NCBI RefSeq assembly: GCF_900176325.1
Contig: NZ_FWXK01000001.1
Coordinates: forward strand, 155,770-219,769
Direction: 5' to 3'
DNA from: Aerococcus suis
Lineage (GTDB): Bacteria > Bacillota > Bacilli > Lactobacillales > Aerococcaceae
DNA: 64,000 nt
Part shown: positions 9,689 to 18,185 of the stretch, in pieces
Position numbering within the stretch: position 1 is the stretch's first letter
Layout of the letters: the number at the start of each line of letters is the position of its first letter
Translations under genes and position numbers: made by a program
Notes under the pieces: generated by a model
What the model saw: only the letters and a program-made list of their open reading frames with translations
Database searches by the model: none
Told to the model about the DNA's origin: nothing

Positions 9689-12097
9689 CTATTTCATAGT
9701 AGATTGACGTTTACGGTGTAAACTAAATCCTAATCCAGATAGTATTAATCCTAACCAGGTCATCAGATGCCCTTGTCCCGTTTGTGGGAGTCCTTGTTCT
9801 GACTCTTTAGCTGGCTGACTCATCATATGAGAATCATTCATATCATCACTCATCAACTCACCCGTTGTTTCTCGAGTAGAAGTATCAGCGACTGATTCAT
9901 TTGTCATCGTTTGATTGGCTGAAGATTGCGTCGTTAATTGATCAGTATGACTAACAACCTCAGGCGTCACTACGTTTGAATGCTTCATTTCAGATGGTTG
10001 TGTCATTTCTTTATCTGGATGAGCAACTTGTTCTTCGTGATTTGGCGTATCGACTTGAGATTCTGTTGTCTTATCGTCATCATGACCTGTAGACTCTTCT
10101 AATGTTCCCTCAGAATTTGCTTCGCCGTCGCTTGGTTTTTCACTTTCGTCAGGAGTTTCATCCCGTTTAAATTGATCATTAATTAATGAATAACTAGCAA
10201 TCAATTGTGGTTCACGTAACTCGTCATCTCCCATTTCTAAAACATTGCCATGTACTTTGTAAATATTGATTTTAATTTCATCAGGAGACACTTCAAACAC
10301 ACCAAAGTTTTGGGTTGAGCCTTCCCGTTTATTTGAATGGGAATTTAAGAAGAACTTAGAATCTTCTGGTTGTTCAGCACGGTCAAACAACGTGCGATAG
10401 TGATCTAAATCTTCTTGAGTCATATGGCTTAATTTAGGACGCACTTTATGAATATGTTCTAACGGTGCATTGTAAATATCATCGTATAGTTTCGTACCGG
10501 CAGCATTCGGAATAATAAACATTGTTCCATCAGTGGCAATATGTTTAATCCCGTTTTTCATACCTTCAATAATTTCGGTTTTATCATCTACTTCCCCATC
10601 AGCAAAAACATCCATATTAGCAACTAATGGTTTTGTAGCTGTTAGCACATGATCGTGCCCATTGAAGACTAAATCCACATCATATTTATCAATTAACGTC
10701 ATTAACCGTTCACGAACAGCTTGGACATCTTCATCTTGTAATGAATGATAAGATGAGGAATAAAGCGGCTTATGATAACTCAAAATCAACCAATTAACCC
10801 CGCGTTCTCTTGCTTCACGTAAGTCATTTTCTAACCATGATAGTTGTTCATGACTCATTGCGGCCCCTTCTGGATTATCCGCATCTTTTTTATTATCATT
10901 CGTATTTAACACTGCCATATGAGCACCATTATAATCAAAAGAATAATAAGAGCCGCCATCAATCGAATGATTAATTGGCACATTCAAATGATCATTAAAA
11001 CTGGTTTCATAAGTATCATGATTTCCGGGAACCATCACATGTGGAACAGATAAGAAACCATCTTGTGCTCGATTTAAAATATCTTTCCATTCATCTTCCA
11101 CTGAAGAGGTTTCGAGGACATCACCGGTATGTAATGCAAAATTGACATCTTTCCCAGCTTTATGTAATGCTTCTGCTAACGTTTTTGCTCCAAACGCCGC
11201 TTCATTACGAACGTGTTCATTCCAATAGGCATTTTGCGTATCCGTATAATGAATAAAAGTAAATGGAGCTGCCCCAGCAGAAGCGGTTTTGAATGTTCCA
11301 ATTGGCGATAAGAAGCCAGGTGCTCCTACTCGGTAGAAATAACGCGTATTCGGTTTTAATCTTTTAGCGATGGCTTTATTAATTGTTTCTTGGACAAGGC
11401 GTGTATTGATATTATCTTCATGAGAGCCGTCTGTCCAATCATGATTATCCGCGCTAATTTGTTTATCCGTAAAATAAACTGATTTTCCACTTTCATTAAA
11501 GTCTGGTAGTTCATAAATAACATTACCATCTTTGTCTCGTTCTAAATAGTTGGTTTGTGTCCCTTTATGAGTAGCTTTAATCACTTGTGCATTCGATAAA
11601 TCTTCATTTTCAGAGAGATAAACACTCGCATCCTCTAGTGCGTCTTTGGTATACCAGTTAAATACCATTTCACTATCCGGATGTTCAGTCATCGTTGTTG
11701 CAATACGGTCCGGTTGGTTGAATTGTTCAACAGGCGCCACTTCCGGTTTCTCATAATCGACAGCGACTTCTTGATTTCCTACTTCAGCTGTTCCAGCTGT
11801 CCCAACTTTTGGCTCTTCAGGTTTTGACGTTTCACTTTCAGACACTTTATCTTCTGTTCCGGATTGAGCCGTGTTATTTGTCGATGATTCCACTTTTTCT
11901 TCAGATGATACTTTGTCATCTTCGTTTGATGAATGAGTGGATACCTGATTGTGTTCTGCAACTTGTTCAGTGTTATCAATAGGTGACGGTTGAGTATCTA
12001 CCTCTGCCGCAAATGCTTGATTTGAATAGGCACCTAATAAAGTTGCTGTCATTAAACTTGATAATACTAATTGCTTATAGCCAAAATGTTTCGCCAT
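9689..12097 (-). CDS. LPXTG wall-anchored metallophosphoesterase (purple acid phosphatase-like)
   Basis: An 802-residue surface phosphatase. The signal peptide is residues 1-31 (cut near AFA-AEV), followed by a Ser/Thr/Glu-rich linker. Residues ~130-270 resemble the fibronectin-like N-domain of purple acid phosphatases. The calcineurin-like catalytic domain shows HYTDTQ (283-288), GDV (325-327), GNHD (358-361), YHKP (441-444) and GHDH (480-483), the full metal-ligand set. A second low-complexity stalk leads to LPQTG (770-774), a hydrophobic helix and a basic tail, the sortase signal. It probably releases phosphate from organic phosphates at the cell surface. Phased TGTAAA repeats upstream suggest control by an OmpR-family regulator. 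Confidence 0.9.
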   Translation of the reverse strand: MAKHFGYKQLVLSSLMTATLLGAYSNQAFAAEVDTQPSPIDNTEQVAEHNQVSTHSSNEDDKVSSEEKVESSTNNTAQSGTEDKVSESETSKPEEPKVGTAGTAEVGNQEVAVDYEKPEVAPVEQFNQPDRIATTMTEHPDSEMVFNWYTKDALEDASVYLSENEDLSNAQVIKATHKGTQTNYLERDKDGNVIYELPDFNESGKSVYFTDKQISADNHDWTDGSHEDNINTRLVQETINKAIAKRLKPNTRYFYRVGAPGFLSPIGTFKTASAGAAPFTFIHYTDTQNAYWNEHVRNEAAFGAKTLAEALHKAGKDVNFALHTGDVLETSSVEDEWKDILNRAQDGFLSVPHVMVPGNHDTYETSFNDHLNVPINHSIDGGSYYSFDYNGAHMAVLNTNDNKKDADNPEGAAMSHEQLSWLENDLREARERGVNWLILSYHKPLYSSSYHSLQDEDVQAVRERLMTLIDKYDVDLVFNGHDHVLTATKPLVANMDVFADGEVDDKTEIIEGMKNGIKHIATDGTMFIIPNAAGTKLYDDIYNAPLEHIHKVRPKLSHMTQEDLDHYRTLFDRAEQPEDSKFFLNSHSNKREGSTQNFGVFEVSPDEIKINIYKVHGNVLEMGDDELREPQLIASYSLINDQFKRDETPDESEKPSDGEANSEGTLEESTGHDDDKTTESQVDTPNHEEQVAHPDKEMTQPSEMKHSNVVTPEVVSHTDQLTTQSSANQTMTNESVADTSTRETTGELMSDDMNDSHMMSQPAKESEQGLPQTGQGHLMTWLGLILSGLGFSLHRKRQSTMK

Positions 12098-12177
12098 TTG
12101 GTCTCCTCCTTGAATAATATGTAAGATTTATGACATATTAAGCATACACAACCGATGTTAATTTCTAATCAACTTTG

Positions 12178-12204
12178 CGTAAAACACTGTAAAAAGGATG
12201 TAAA
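12178..12204 (-). promoter_or_regulatory. Phased direct repeats (Pho-box or WalR-like) upstream of the phosphoesterase
   Basis: On the minus (coding) strand TTTACA occurs at 12199-12204 and 12188-12193, 11 bp apart, with a third, weaker copy TTTACG at 12178-12183. Direct hexamers one helical turn apart are typical OmpR-family sites. In this orientation they look like PhoP boxes; read on the other strand they fit the WalR consensus TGTWAH-N5-TGTWAH. A phosphatase target favours PhoP. Confidence 0.55.
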
Positions 12205-12221
12205 AAAACTTTACAAAAAAA

Positions 12222-12241
12222 CTGGAGGATATCTCCTCCAG
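12222..12241 (-). terminator. Terminator of the amidase gene
   Basis: Stem CTGGAGGA/TCCTCCAG with a 4-base loop, followed on the minus strand by seven T. It ends the sigma factor-amidase operon just before the phosphoesterase regulatory repeats. Confidence 0.85.
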
Positions 12242-12248
12242 CCATAAC

Positions 12249-12812
12249 TTAATCAACACAACGACAGTCTTTTTGTCCACTGATTGCTTGTACAATTGTT
12301 TTAGCGATATCATCTAAATGATTGAGATAATACATTCTATCTTGTTTATCTGCGAGAAAAAATAACTCCACTAAACGATAATTGATGCCATACTGAGCTG
12401 CTATATTACAGTTTTTCAAATCCTTTCGACAACTTAATCCTTTTGAGGTGCGTGTGACCAAACTAAAATGTTGATCGATAACTGTGATTAAATTTTTATC
12501 AATCGCATCTGGTTTAAACCATTGATGAATAATCACGTGCCCACCTTTACCGGGAATACGAGCCGCATCCAAATGTAACTCCACTACAATCCAGTCCTGG
12601 TATTCTTTTAAATCATTGGCATGATAATATAAATTCCGTGGATAACATGTTACTGGAACAGCTAACGTTTTCCCCCACTTTATTAAATGTGGTTTTAAGC
12701 GACGAATCATTTCAGCTTCCGTCTCCTTTTGATACACACATCCAGGATCTCCTTCTCCATGGCCAAAAACAAATAATACTCCTTTATATTGTTGATAGTT
12801 TGTCACTAACAT
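12249..12812 (-). CDS. N-acetylmuramoyl-L-alanine amidase (Amidase_3-like), coupled to the sigma gene
   Basis: A 187-residue protein resembling zinc amidases that cut the peptide from the glycan of peptidoglycan. Visible pieces: FGHGEGDPG (first His ligand), the conserved Glu in KETEAEMI, VELHLDA (second His), and a late Glu in YRLVELFFLAD, where the family has its catalytic Glu. No signal peptide or wall-binding domain is present, so export or lysis would be needed for it to act. The ATG at 12812 overlaps the sigma factor's stop codon by 7 bases and follows a G-rich Shine-Dalgarno, so translation is probably coupled. An earlier ATG at 12827 is less likely. A phage-type endolysin origin cannot be excluded. 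Confidence 0.72.
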   Translation of the reverse strand: MLVTNYQQYKGVLFVFGHGEGDPGCVYQKETEAEMIRRLKPHLIKWGKTLAVPVTCYPRNLYYHANDLKEYQDWIVVELHLDAARIPGKGGHVIIHQWFKPDAIDKNLITVIDQHFSLVTRTSKGLSCRKDLKNCNIAAQYGINYRLVELFFLADKQDRMYYLNHLDDIAKTIVQAISGQKDCRCVD

Positions 12813-13351
12813 CCAACTTCCCCCCATTCTAACAAAGCTTTTATTGGTAATAGTTTCTTTGCTAATCGTTTTTTCCGTTGATGAATCGCTTGTTTACTTA
12901 CACCATATTTATTCGTAAAATATCTCACGTCACCTTGATGGTTCAGTAAATCACATAAAAAGATATATTCACTAGCTGTTAAGCGTTTTTTAGCTTCTAA
13001 CATAAATGCTTGCGCACATCTGCCACTACTCATTCGCTGAGATGTTGCCATCATTCCTAATGGTGTTGTATCTTGTTGTTCAAATTGATGTTGACGATTT
13101 AACTGACGCAGGTCATCAACTAAACGCCAACGAATCATTTTTCTGGCATATGCAGTAAATGCATAGTGCTGTTCTTGTTCCAAAGGATTTTTAGCGAACG
13201 TTTGGGCACATTGATAGAGATGGAGCTGGGCCTTTTGGAAGAAATCATCAAAATAATCTGTATGGGGATAAATATGCAAGTCCCATAAGACTCGATAAAG
13301 CAGTTTCTCATACTGGTTAAATAACTTAGGATAGTCAGTTTGTTTAAACAT
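12806..13351 (-). CDS. Sigma-70 family factor of the SigH/ComX type
   Basis: A 181-residue RNA polymerase sigma factor with region 2 (DYFDDFFQKAQLHLYQ through YARKMIRWRLVDDLRQL) and a region 4 helix-turn-helix (YGVSKQAIHQRKKRL), joined by a short linker. Region 3 is absent, as in ComX of streptococci and SigH of staphylococci, which switch on late competence genes. The ATG at 13351 is chosen because AGAGGTG lies 6 bases upstream; a GTG at 13360 is part of that Shine-Dalgarno. It is the first gene of an operon with the amidase and is divergent from a ComK-like gene. Function in competence is an inference from family and neighbourhood. Confidence 0.75.
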   Translation of the reverse strand: MFKQTDYPKLFNQYEKLLYRVLWDLHIYPHTDYFDDFFQKAQLHLYQCAQTFAKNPLEQEQHYAFTAYARKMIRWRLVDDLRQLNRQHQFEQQDTTPLGMMATSQRMSSGRCAQAFMLEAKKRLTASEYIFLCDLLNHQGDVRYFTNKYGVSKQAIHQRKKRLAKKLLPIKALLEWGEVGC

Positions 13352-13361
13352 TTGTCTCACC

Positions 13362-13390
13362 TCTTATAAGTATTGCCGGCACCTATAAGA
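13362..13390. promoter_or_regulatory. Inverted repeat just upstream of the sigma factor gene
   Basis: Arms TCTTATA (13362-13368) and TATAAGA (13384-13390) enclose an 8-base palindrome TGCCGGCA (13374-13381). It abuts the ribosome binding site, so it could be an operator or an mRNA hairpin that limits translation of the sigma factor. Confidence 0.5.
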
Positions 13391-13592
13391 TATCGTGAAA
13401 CGGATAATCACGCGAAAAGAGGAATGGCTCATTTATGGGAGCATTTTTAGTTTTCTTCTAGTAAATCCACTAAAAAAGACCTAATCTAACCATTCCACTA
13501 CCATTTTGCCCGGTTAAATGTGATTTTAAGCACAAACATCTTATTTCAATAGAATTATTTTCTTTTTCATTGTACTTTCATAAAAGAGACCG

Positions 13593-13621
13593 TTTACAAA
13601 ATAGTCAATATAGAGTATATT
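13593..13621 (+). promoter_or_regulatory. Promoter of the ComK-like gene
   Basis: TTTACA (13593-13598) and TATATT (13616-13621) separated by 17 bases, a good vegetative promoter. The ribosome binding site AGGAGA is at 13645-13650. Confidence 0.75.
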
Positions 13622-13655
13622 ATGTTTAAAATATAAAAAATTATAGGAGACACTA

Positions 13656-14390
13656 ATGATGAAAACTGTAACGACTTTTTCCCTTAAGGATTTATCAGTT
13701 AACAATGTTCAGTCTTTAACTAATGCCACCTATCCCAATATGTTTCTCTGTAATCGCGACGTCTTATGCGTATTAGATCTCACGCATCTTAACGAGGAAT
13801 ACTCGACACTCGTCATGTTGAAGGACGGCCAACTGTTTACGATTCAAGAAACGGTCCAAAAAGTGATGGCACGATGGATTAAAGAGGTTAAACAATTTCA
13901 TCACTTTATCACTTTTGACTATTTCCTTTCTTCTCGGCAATATAAACAGCCACTCACTCGAGGAAATTTAAGTTTTGCACCATTTACTACCCCATATTCC
14001 TCGAATAATTGGTTAGCATTGCATCATATCAAAGAAATTACGCGTTACAATAAAGAAACCGTAATCTTAACCGATAATCATTTGTCGTTAATCTTAGATA
14101 CTAACTTTCATACATTAAAACGTCACTTACAAACAGCAAGAGAACACTCTCGTCTCCAGCATGAAATTCTCTACGAATGTTTGGCCTTCTTCATTGAAGA
14201 AACAACCCTAAATCATTATGATGATTACTTTTTCAAACGGGGGCATTTAAACCATCCAAATTATTTAAAAACCATTATCGATAATCATATTCACAAATTT
14301 CTATCAACTATTAATGAAGAAGATCTCATTTCAGATAAGGAAATCAATTTCATGAAACGGATGAATCGCCAAAGACAATTAGAAAAATAA
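13656..14390 (+). CDS. ComK-like competence regulator, diverged
   Basis: A 244-residue protein. Its middle part follows the ComK pattern of bacilli: a conserved FAPFTTPYSS...W...HHIKE block at residues 107-127 (B. subtilis ComK has FLFPTLSSTRP...WISHVHVKE), then TVILTDNHLSLILDTNF and a HLQTAREHS segment at 135-165 corresponding to TEVTFSNGKTMELPISYN and the YRTA region. ComK is the DNA-binding activator of late competence genes. This copy is about 50 residues longer than ComK, mainly at the C-terminus. It is divergent from the sigma factor gene. Identification rests on recalled family pattern, not a search. Two ATGs (13656, 13659) are possible. Confidence 0.65.
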   Translation: MMKTVTTFSLKDLSVNNVQSLTNATYPNMFLCNRDVLCVLDLTHLNEEYSTLVMLKDGQLFTIQETVQKVMARWIKEVKQFHHFITFDYFLSSRQYKQPLTRGNLSFAPFTTPYSSNNWLALHHIKEITRYNKETVILTDNHLSLILDTNFHTLKRHLQTAREHSRLQHEILYECLAFFIEETTLNHYDDYFFKRGHLNHPNYLKTIIDNHIHKFLSTINEEDLISDKEINFMKRMNRQRQLEK

Positions 14391-14394
14391 CAAA

Positions 14395-14432
14395 AAACCG
14401 GATGAGCTGTCATTTGACAACTCATCCGGTTT
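14395..14432. terminator. Bidirectional terminator
   Basis: Long hairpin with arms AAACCGGATGAG/CTCATCCGGTTT and inner pairing TGTC/GACA. It lies between the convergent ComK-like and YdcF-family genes and can serve both. Confidence 0.85.
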
Positions 14433-14436
14433 AGCT

Positions 14437-15021
14437 TTATATGAATTTGTATAACCCTAACCAGTAGCCAATGGTTTTCCAGTATTCATTACGCGCGATA
14501 TCTTGAATATATTCTGGTGCTTCTGGCCAGGCGACTAATTGACCATCTACCTGATAAAACGCAGCAACATACGTTAAATCAAAATGGTAATCCTTATTCA
14601 CCCGTTCATAAATCATACGTGTTCGATTCATATGATAATCAGAAGAAGTGACAATCGCCGATTTAAGTCCCATTTTCGCCATCAATTTCAACGTATTTTG
14701 GGCATTCTCATAAGTGGTATCAGCAGCTGGATCATTGATCAGTTGATCACTCGTTGCTCCCCCTTCATAATAATATTCGCTATTTATTGCATCTAGTGGA
14801 GATACAATAATTTTATTGGTTTTGCTATACCCTTCATCCAATAATTGAACTGCTCGATTAGCCCGTTCCTGCGTTACCTGTCCTTCAGGTACAATAATAA
14901 TATCTGATTCTTTAGGAACTTCATTCACAATTAAATGCCCCATAATTAAATAATAACTCAACAAAACGAGCAAAATAAATATTCCTAAAATCATAGCAAT
15001 AACTAATAGTACTTTTTTCAT
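14437..15021 (-). CDS. YdcF/SanA family (DUF218) membrane protein
   Basis: A 194-residue protein with one N-terminal membrane helix (about residues 4-26) and an extracytoplasmic DUF218 domain. The family marks are DIIIVPEGQVTQERANRAVQLL, DTTYENAQNTLKL, and SAIVTSSDYHMNRT. Proteins of this group (ElyC, SanA, YdcF) are linked to envelope integrity in other bacteria, but their biochemical role is not settled. It stands alone. Confidence 0.8.
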   Translation of the reverse strand: MKKVLLVIAMILGIFILLVLLSYYLIMGHLIVNEVPKESDIIIVPEGQVTQERANRAVQLLDEGYSKTNKIIVSPLDAINSEYYYEGGATSDQLINDPAADTTYENAQNTLKLMAKMGLKSAIVTSSDYHMNRTRMIYERVNKDYHFDLTYVAAFYQVDGQLVAWPEAPEYIQDIARNEYWKTIGYWLGLYKFI

Positions 15022-15310
15022 AATATCCTAACTATCTTAGATGTTGTTTTATTACTGACATCCTACTAATGCATTCTCTGTTATAGAAAATACCACGACT
15101 CACTAACCATAATATTAAACAAATAACAGCTTTTATCATAGCATAAAGTGCCTAATGTAAGGAATTATTAATATTTAGATTACCCACTAAATGAATCCAC
15201 TCAATTATATATCTCTTTATCAAGATTATTTTGAGCTATTAATCACATATAATCATTGAACAACTGGGTAGTCCCTATTAATCGCACGACTTCTGTTTAA
15301 GACAGCAAAA
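15022..15310. other. Intergenic region without recognised gene
   Basis: AT-rich sequence upstream of the YdcF-family gene and downstream of the fakA terminator. It should contain the YdcF-gene promoter. No other structure was seen. Confidence 0.5.
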
Positions 15311-15337
15311 ATAAGGAGTGATAAGATCACTCCTTAT
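15311..15337 (-). terminator. Terminator of yloU-fakA
   Basis: Perfect arms ATAAGGAGTGAT/ATCACTCCTTAT with a 3-base loop; a T-rich tract follows on the minus strand. Confidence 0.85.
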
Positions 15338-15357
15338 TCTTCAAATTTAAATCATTA

Positions 15358-17052
15358 TTATTCAGCTGAAATTAAGTAGTGATAAACAGGTTGTTTACCA
15401 TTAACAACTTCAACTTCGATTTCGTCGTGTTGATCTTCGATAGCTTCAGCAATAGCATTGGCTTGATCTTCTGTAACATCTTCACCATAAATTAGCGTCA
15501 CAATTTCGCTATCATCGGCTAACATCTCATTAATGGTTTCAATAGTTGCTGTTTCTAAATCAGCATTCGCTACTTTAATATCTTTTTCGATGATTCCCAT
15601 GTAGTCACCGTCTTTAATCGTGACACCATCGATACTCGTATCACGAATCGCATTGGTAATAGATCCAGACACCACATTATCTAATTCTTCAGTCATTGCG
15701 GCTTTATTTTCTTCTAACGTCGCATTTTCATTGAAGCCTAATAACGATGCAAGACCTTGGTTAATTGAACGGGTTTCTACTACGCAAGCTGGTGTTTCTG
15801 AAACAGCAGCCGCTTGATTAGCCGCCATAAAGATATTAGAGTTATTTGGTAGAATAATAATATTTTCAGCATGCGCTTTTTCAATCGCCTCTAAAATATC
15901 TTGAGTCGATGGGTTCATTGTTTGTCCACCATTAATAATTTGTGTTACGCCTAAACTACGGAATAACTCATGGACTCCTTCACCAGCAGCCACAGAAATA
16001 ATAGCGAATTTGGCTTTTTTCGTTGGTTGTTTTGGTTGTTCTTCGTGTTCTTTGCCAGACCCTTTACCGGTCAAGATATCATCATGTTGACGACGCATAT
16101 TGTCTACTTTGATTTTAATCAGTTCACCAAATTTTTGGCCATAATTCATGACTTCACCTGGTGTTTCGGTATGGACATGAACTTTAACCACTTCATCATC
16201 AGCAACAACTAATAATGAGTCACCTAATCCGTCTAAATAATTCCGGAATGTATCATAGTCAAATTCATCAGTTACGGTTTTACCAGCACCTAGTTTCACC
16301 ATGATTTCAGTACAATAGCCGTACTTAATATCTTCGGTATCCACAGAGTGAGACGCATTGAAGAAATTATCATTATGTGCAAGTTCTGTGATATCTGTTG
16401 ATTCAGGATCTAACGTATTAACTGGAACTGCTTCACCTGTTAATGATTCTAAGAAACCAGTATAGATAAATAATAGACCTTGTCCACCACTATCAACCAC
16501 TCCAACTTCTTTTAAGACAGGAAGTTGTTCTGGCGTATTGTCTAATGCTTTTTGTGCGGCTTCTTGGACGGCACGCATCACTTCAATCACATCATCTGAG
16601 TGTTCAGCAACGGCTACCCCTGCTTCAGCAGATTCACGTGCTACCGTTAGAATCGTCCCTTCAACTGGTTTCATTACTGCTTTATATGCTGTATCTACAC
16701 CAGATTGGAAGGCAGCGGCTAAGGTTTGAGCAGTAATTTCCGTCTCAACGTTTTCTAGTTCTTTAGAGAAGCCACGGAATAATTGGGATAAAATAACCCC
16801 TGAGTTTCCACGAGCACCCATTAATAGACCTTTTGCTAAGGCTTTGGCAATATCGTGAATGGTCTCTTCTTCCGTATTCTTCACATGTTCCATGCCTGAC
16901 GTAAACGACAGATTCATATTTGTTCCGGTGTCACCGTCAGGAACAGGGAATACGTTTAATGAGTTAACATATTCAGCGTTCTCATTCAGGTTGTTGCCAC
17001 CGACTTCAATCATGTCACGAAAAGCTGTGACACTAATGCTTGTATTTTCCAA
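15358..17052 (-). CDS. fakA: Fatty acid kinase catalytic subunit FakA (DAK2 domain, YloV)
   Basis: A 564-residue protein of the YloV/FakA group, which phosphorylates exogenous fatty acids bound to FakB. The N-terminal DhaL/DAK2 domain shows NVFPVPDGDTGTNM and the MGARGNSGVILSQL phosphate loop; a DegV-like C-terminal part follows. A TTG at 17052 is preferred as start because GAGGAGG precedes it at good spacing; a TTG further upstream lies inside that Shine-Dalgarno. It follows yloU directly, the usual pair. The FakB partner is not in the window. Confidence 0.93.
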   Translation of the reverse strand: MENTSISVTAFRDMIEVGGNNLNENAEYVNSLNVFPVPDGDTGTNMNLSFTSGMEHVKNTEEETIHDIAKALAKGLLMGARGNSGVILSQLFRGFSKELENVETEITAQTLAAAFQSGVDTAYKAVMKPVEGTILTVARESAEAGVAVAEHSDDVIEVMRAVQEAAQKALDNTPEQLPVLKEVGVVDSGGQGLLFIYTGFLESLTGEAVPVNTLDPESTDITELAHNDNFFNASHSVDTEDIKYGYCTEIMVKLGAGKTVTDEFDYDTFRNYLDGLGDSLLVVADDEVVKVHVHTETPGEVMNYGQKFGELIKIKVDNMRRQHDDILTGKGSGKEHEEQPKQPTKKAKFAIISVAAGEGVHELFRSLGVTQIINGGQTMNPSTQDILEAIEKAHAENIIILPNNSNIFMAANQAAAVSETPACVVETRSINQGLASLLGFNENATLEENKAAMTEELDNVVSGSITNAIRDTSIDGVTIKDGDYMGIIEKDIKVANADLETATIETINEMLADDSEIVTLIYGEDVTEDQANAIAEAIEDQHDEIEVEVVNGKQPVYHYLISAE

Positions 17053-17085
17053 TGCTATAATCCTCCTCAATTAACGACGAATGGT

Positions 17086-17451
17086 TTAGTCTTCCACCAC
17101 ACGTACATCTTGAACAAAGACATTAATGACGTTTGCTGATAGTCCTAGTTGTGTCTCTAATGCATATTTCACTGAACGTTGCACATTACGGCAAATCTCA
17201 GAAATTTTTGTTCCATAATTAACCACAATATAAACATTCACTACAACTAATCCATCATCATCGGTTGTCACAACAACCCCACGTGAATAATTGTCTCTTT
17301 TTAGAATTTCTTGTATACCATCACGAATTTGGTGTTTACTAGCCATCCCAACAACCCCATAGTTTTGAGTTGTCGCATGGCCAACTACCGTCGCGATTGT
17401 TTCATTGGTCATTTCAATATCACCAAATTTTGATTGCATAATAAATGCCAT
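17086..17451 (-). CDS. yloU: Asp23/Gls24 family protein YloU
   Basis: A 121-residue Asp23/Gls24 protein, a family of small membrane-associated or stress-linked proteins of Firmicutes. It begins MAFIMQSKFGDIEMTNETIA and carries the pattern GVVGMASKHQIRDGIQEIL ... VVNVYIVVNYGTKI. The start at 17451 has GAGGAGG nine bases upstream; a longer frame to 17493 lacks such a site. It heads the yloU-fakA unit, which in many Firmicutes is divergent from rpmB, although here rpmB lies 11 kb away. Confidence 0.9.
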   Translation of the reverse strand: MAFIMQSKFGDIEMTNETIATVVGHATTQNYGVVGMASKHQIRDGIQEILKRDNYSRGVVVTTDDDGLVVVNVYIVVNYGTKISEICRNVQRSVKYALETQLGLSANVINVFVQDVRVVED

Positions 17452-17742
17452 AATTGATAACCTCCTCAAAGGATCAAATACTTCTATGTGCAACTAAGTG
17501 TTTTAGGTACACTTATTTATTCATTTTAACACACACTTGACTATTATAGAATATCTCCCGTTAAAAGGAAAGTCACTTGAAATAAGGACCTATTCCTAGA
17601 CACTTACGGCTAAAATTTCAAAAAAATATTTTATCATTGGGAAACCTTGATACGTCGCTTTCTTCCTCCAATGCTCACTACTCTACAAAGTATTTTAACT
17701 TGCCAACCAGCTGTAAATCACTTACAATCATATAGGAATTCA
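17452..17742. other. Divergent intergenic region between yloU and nrdI
   Basis: About 290 AT-rich bases carrying the yloU upstream region. No gene was recognised. The nrdI regulatory sites follow on the right. Confidence 0.5.
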
Positions 17743-17789
17743 CCACTTTATATTGTTTGGATAACCACCTTATACACAATATCTAGTGG
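17743..17789 (+). promoter_or_regulatory. Two NrdR boxes upstream of nrdI-nrdE
   Basis: Box 1 (17743-17758, CCACTTTATATTGTTT) matches the consensus ACACWATATATWGTGT at about 13 of 16 positions; box 2 (17774-17789, ACACAATATCTAGTGG) matches at about 14. Their starts are 31 bp apart, three helical turns, which is the usual NrdR spacing. NrdR represses ribonucleotide reductase genes when dATP is high. Confidence 0.8.
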
Positions 17790-17807
17790 TGTCTAAGGAG
17801 GGAAAGA

Positions 17808-18185
17808 ATGCTTGTTTATATGTCTGTTGTGGGAAATACGCGGGCGTTTGTCAACAAAGTAGACCACCCACATTTTGAAGTTACTGAGAAGAATTGCCAA
17901 GAAGCAACCATCCAAGAGCCTTTTATAGCCATTATTCCAACATATGACGAAGGAACCACAGAAATCATGTGGCGTTTTATGGAAACTGGCGATAACGCCT
18001 CTTATTGTCGTGGGGTTATGGGTGGCGGTAACCGTAACTTCGCTCAACTTTTTTGTTATTCAGCTAAGGATTTCGCGGAAGATTTCGATGTTCCCCTACT
18101 CCATATGTTTGAATTCCAAGGTAGCGATTATGACGTCAAACTGTTAGAAAAGGAGATTGAAAAAATTGACAACTCAACCAACTAG
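17808..18185 (+). CDS. nrdI: Ribonucleotide reductase flavodoxin NrdI
   Basis: A 125-residue flavodoxin-like protein that supplies oxidant for building the Mn cofactor of NrdF. Visible family marks are VYMSVVGNTRAFV (FMN phosphate loop), IIPTYDEGT and GGGNRNFAQLFC. AAGGAGGG precedes the ATG. Its 3' end overlaps nrdE, so the two are translated together. Two NrdR boxes lie immediately upstream. Confidence 0.95.
   Translation: MLVYMSVVGNTRAFVNKVDHPHFEVTEKNCQEATIQEPFIAIIPTYDEGTTEIMWRFMETGDNASYCRGVMGGGNRNFAQLFCYSAKDFAEDFDVPLLHMFEFQGSDYDVKLLEKEIEKIDNSTN

Noticed and set aside
12249..14390. Toxin-antitoxin or prophage lysis cassette for the sigma/amidase pair
   Set aside because: No holin, integrase or other phage genes nearby; the sigma factor and ComK-like neighbour point elsewhere, though a phage-derived amidase is not excluded.
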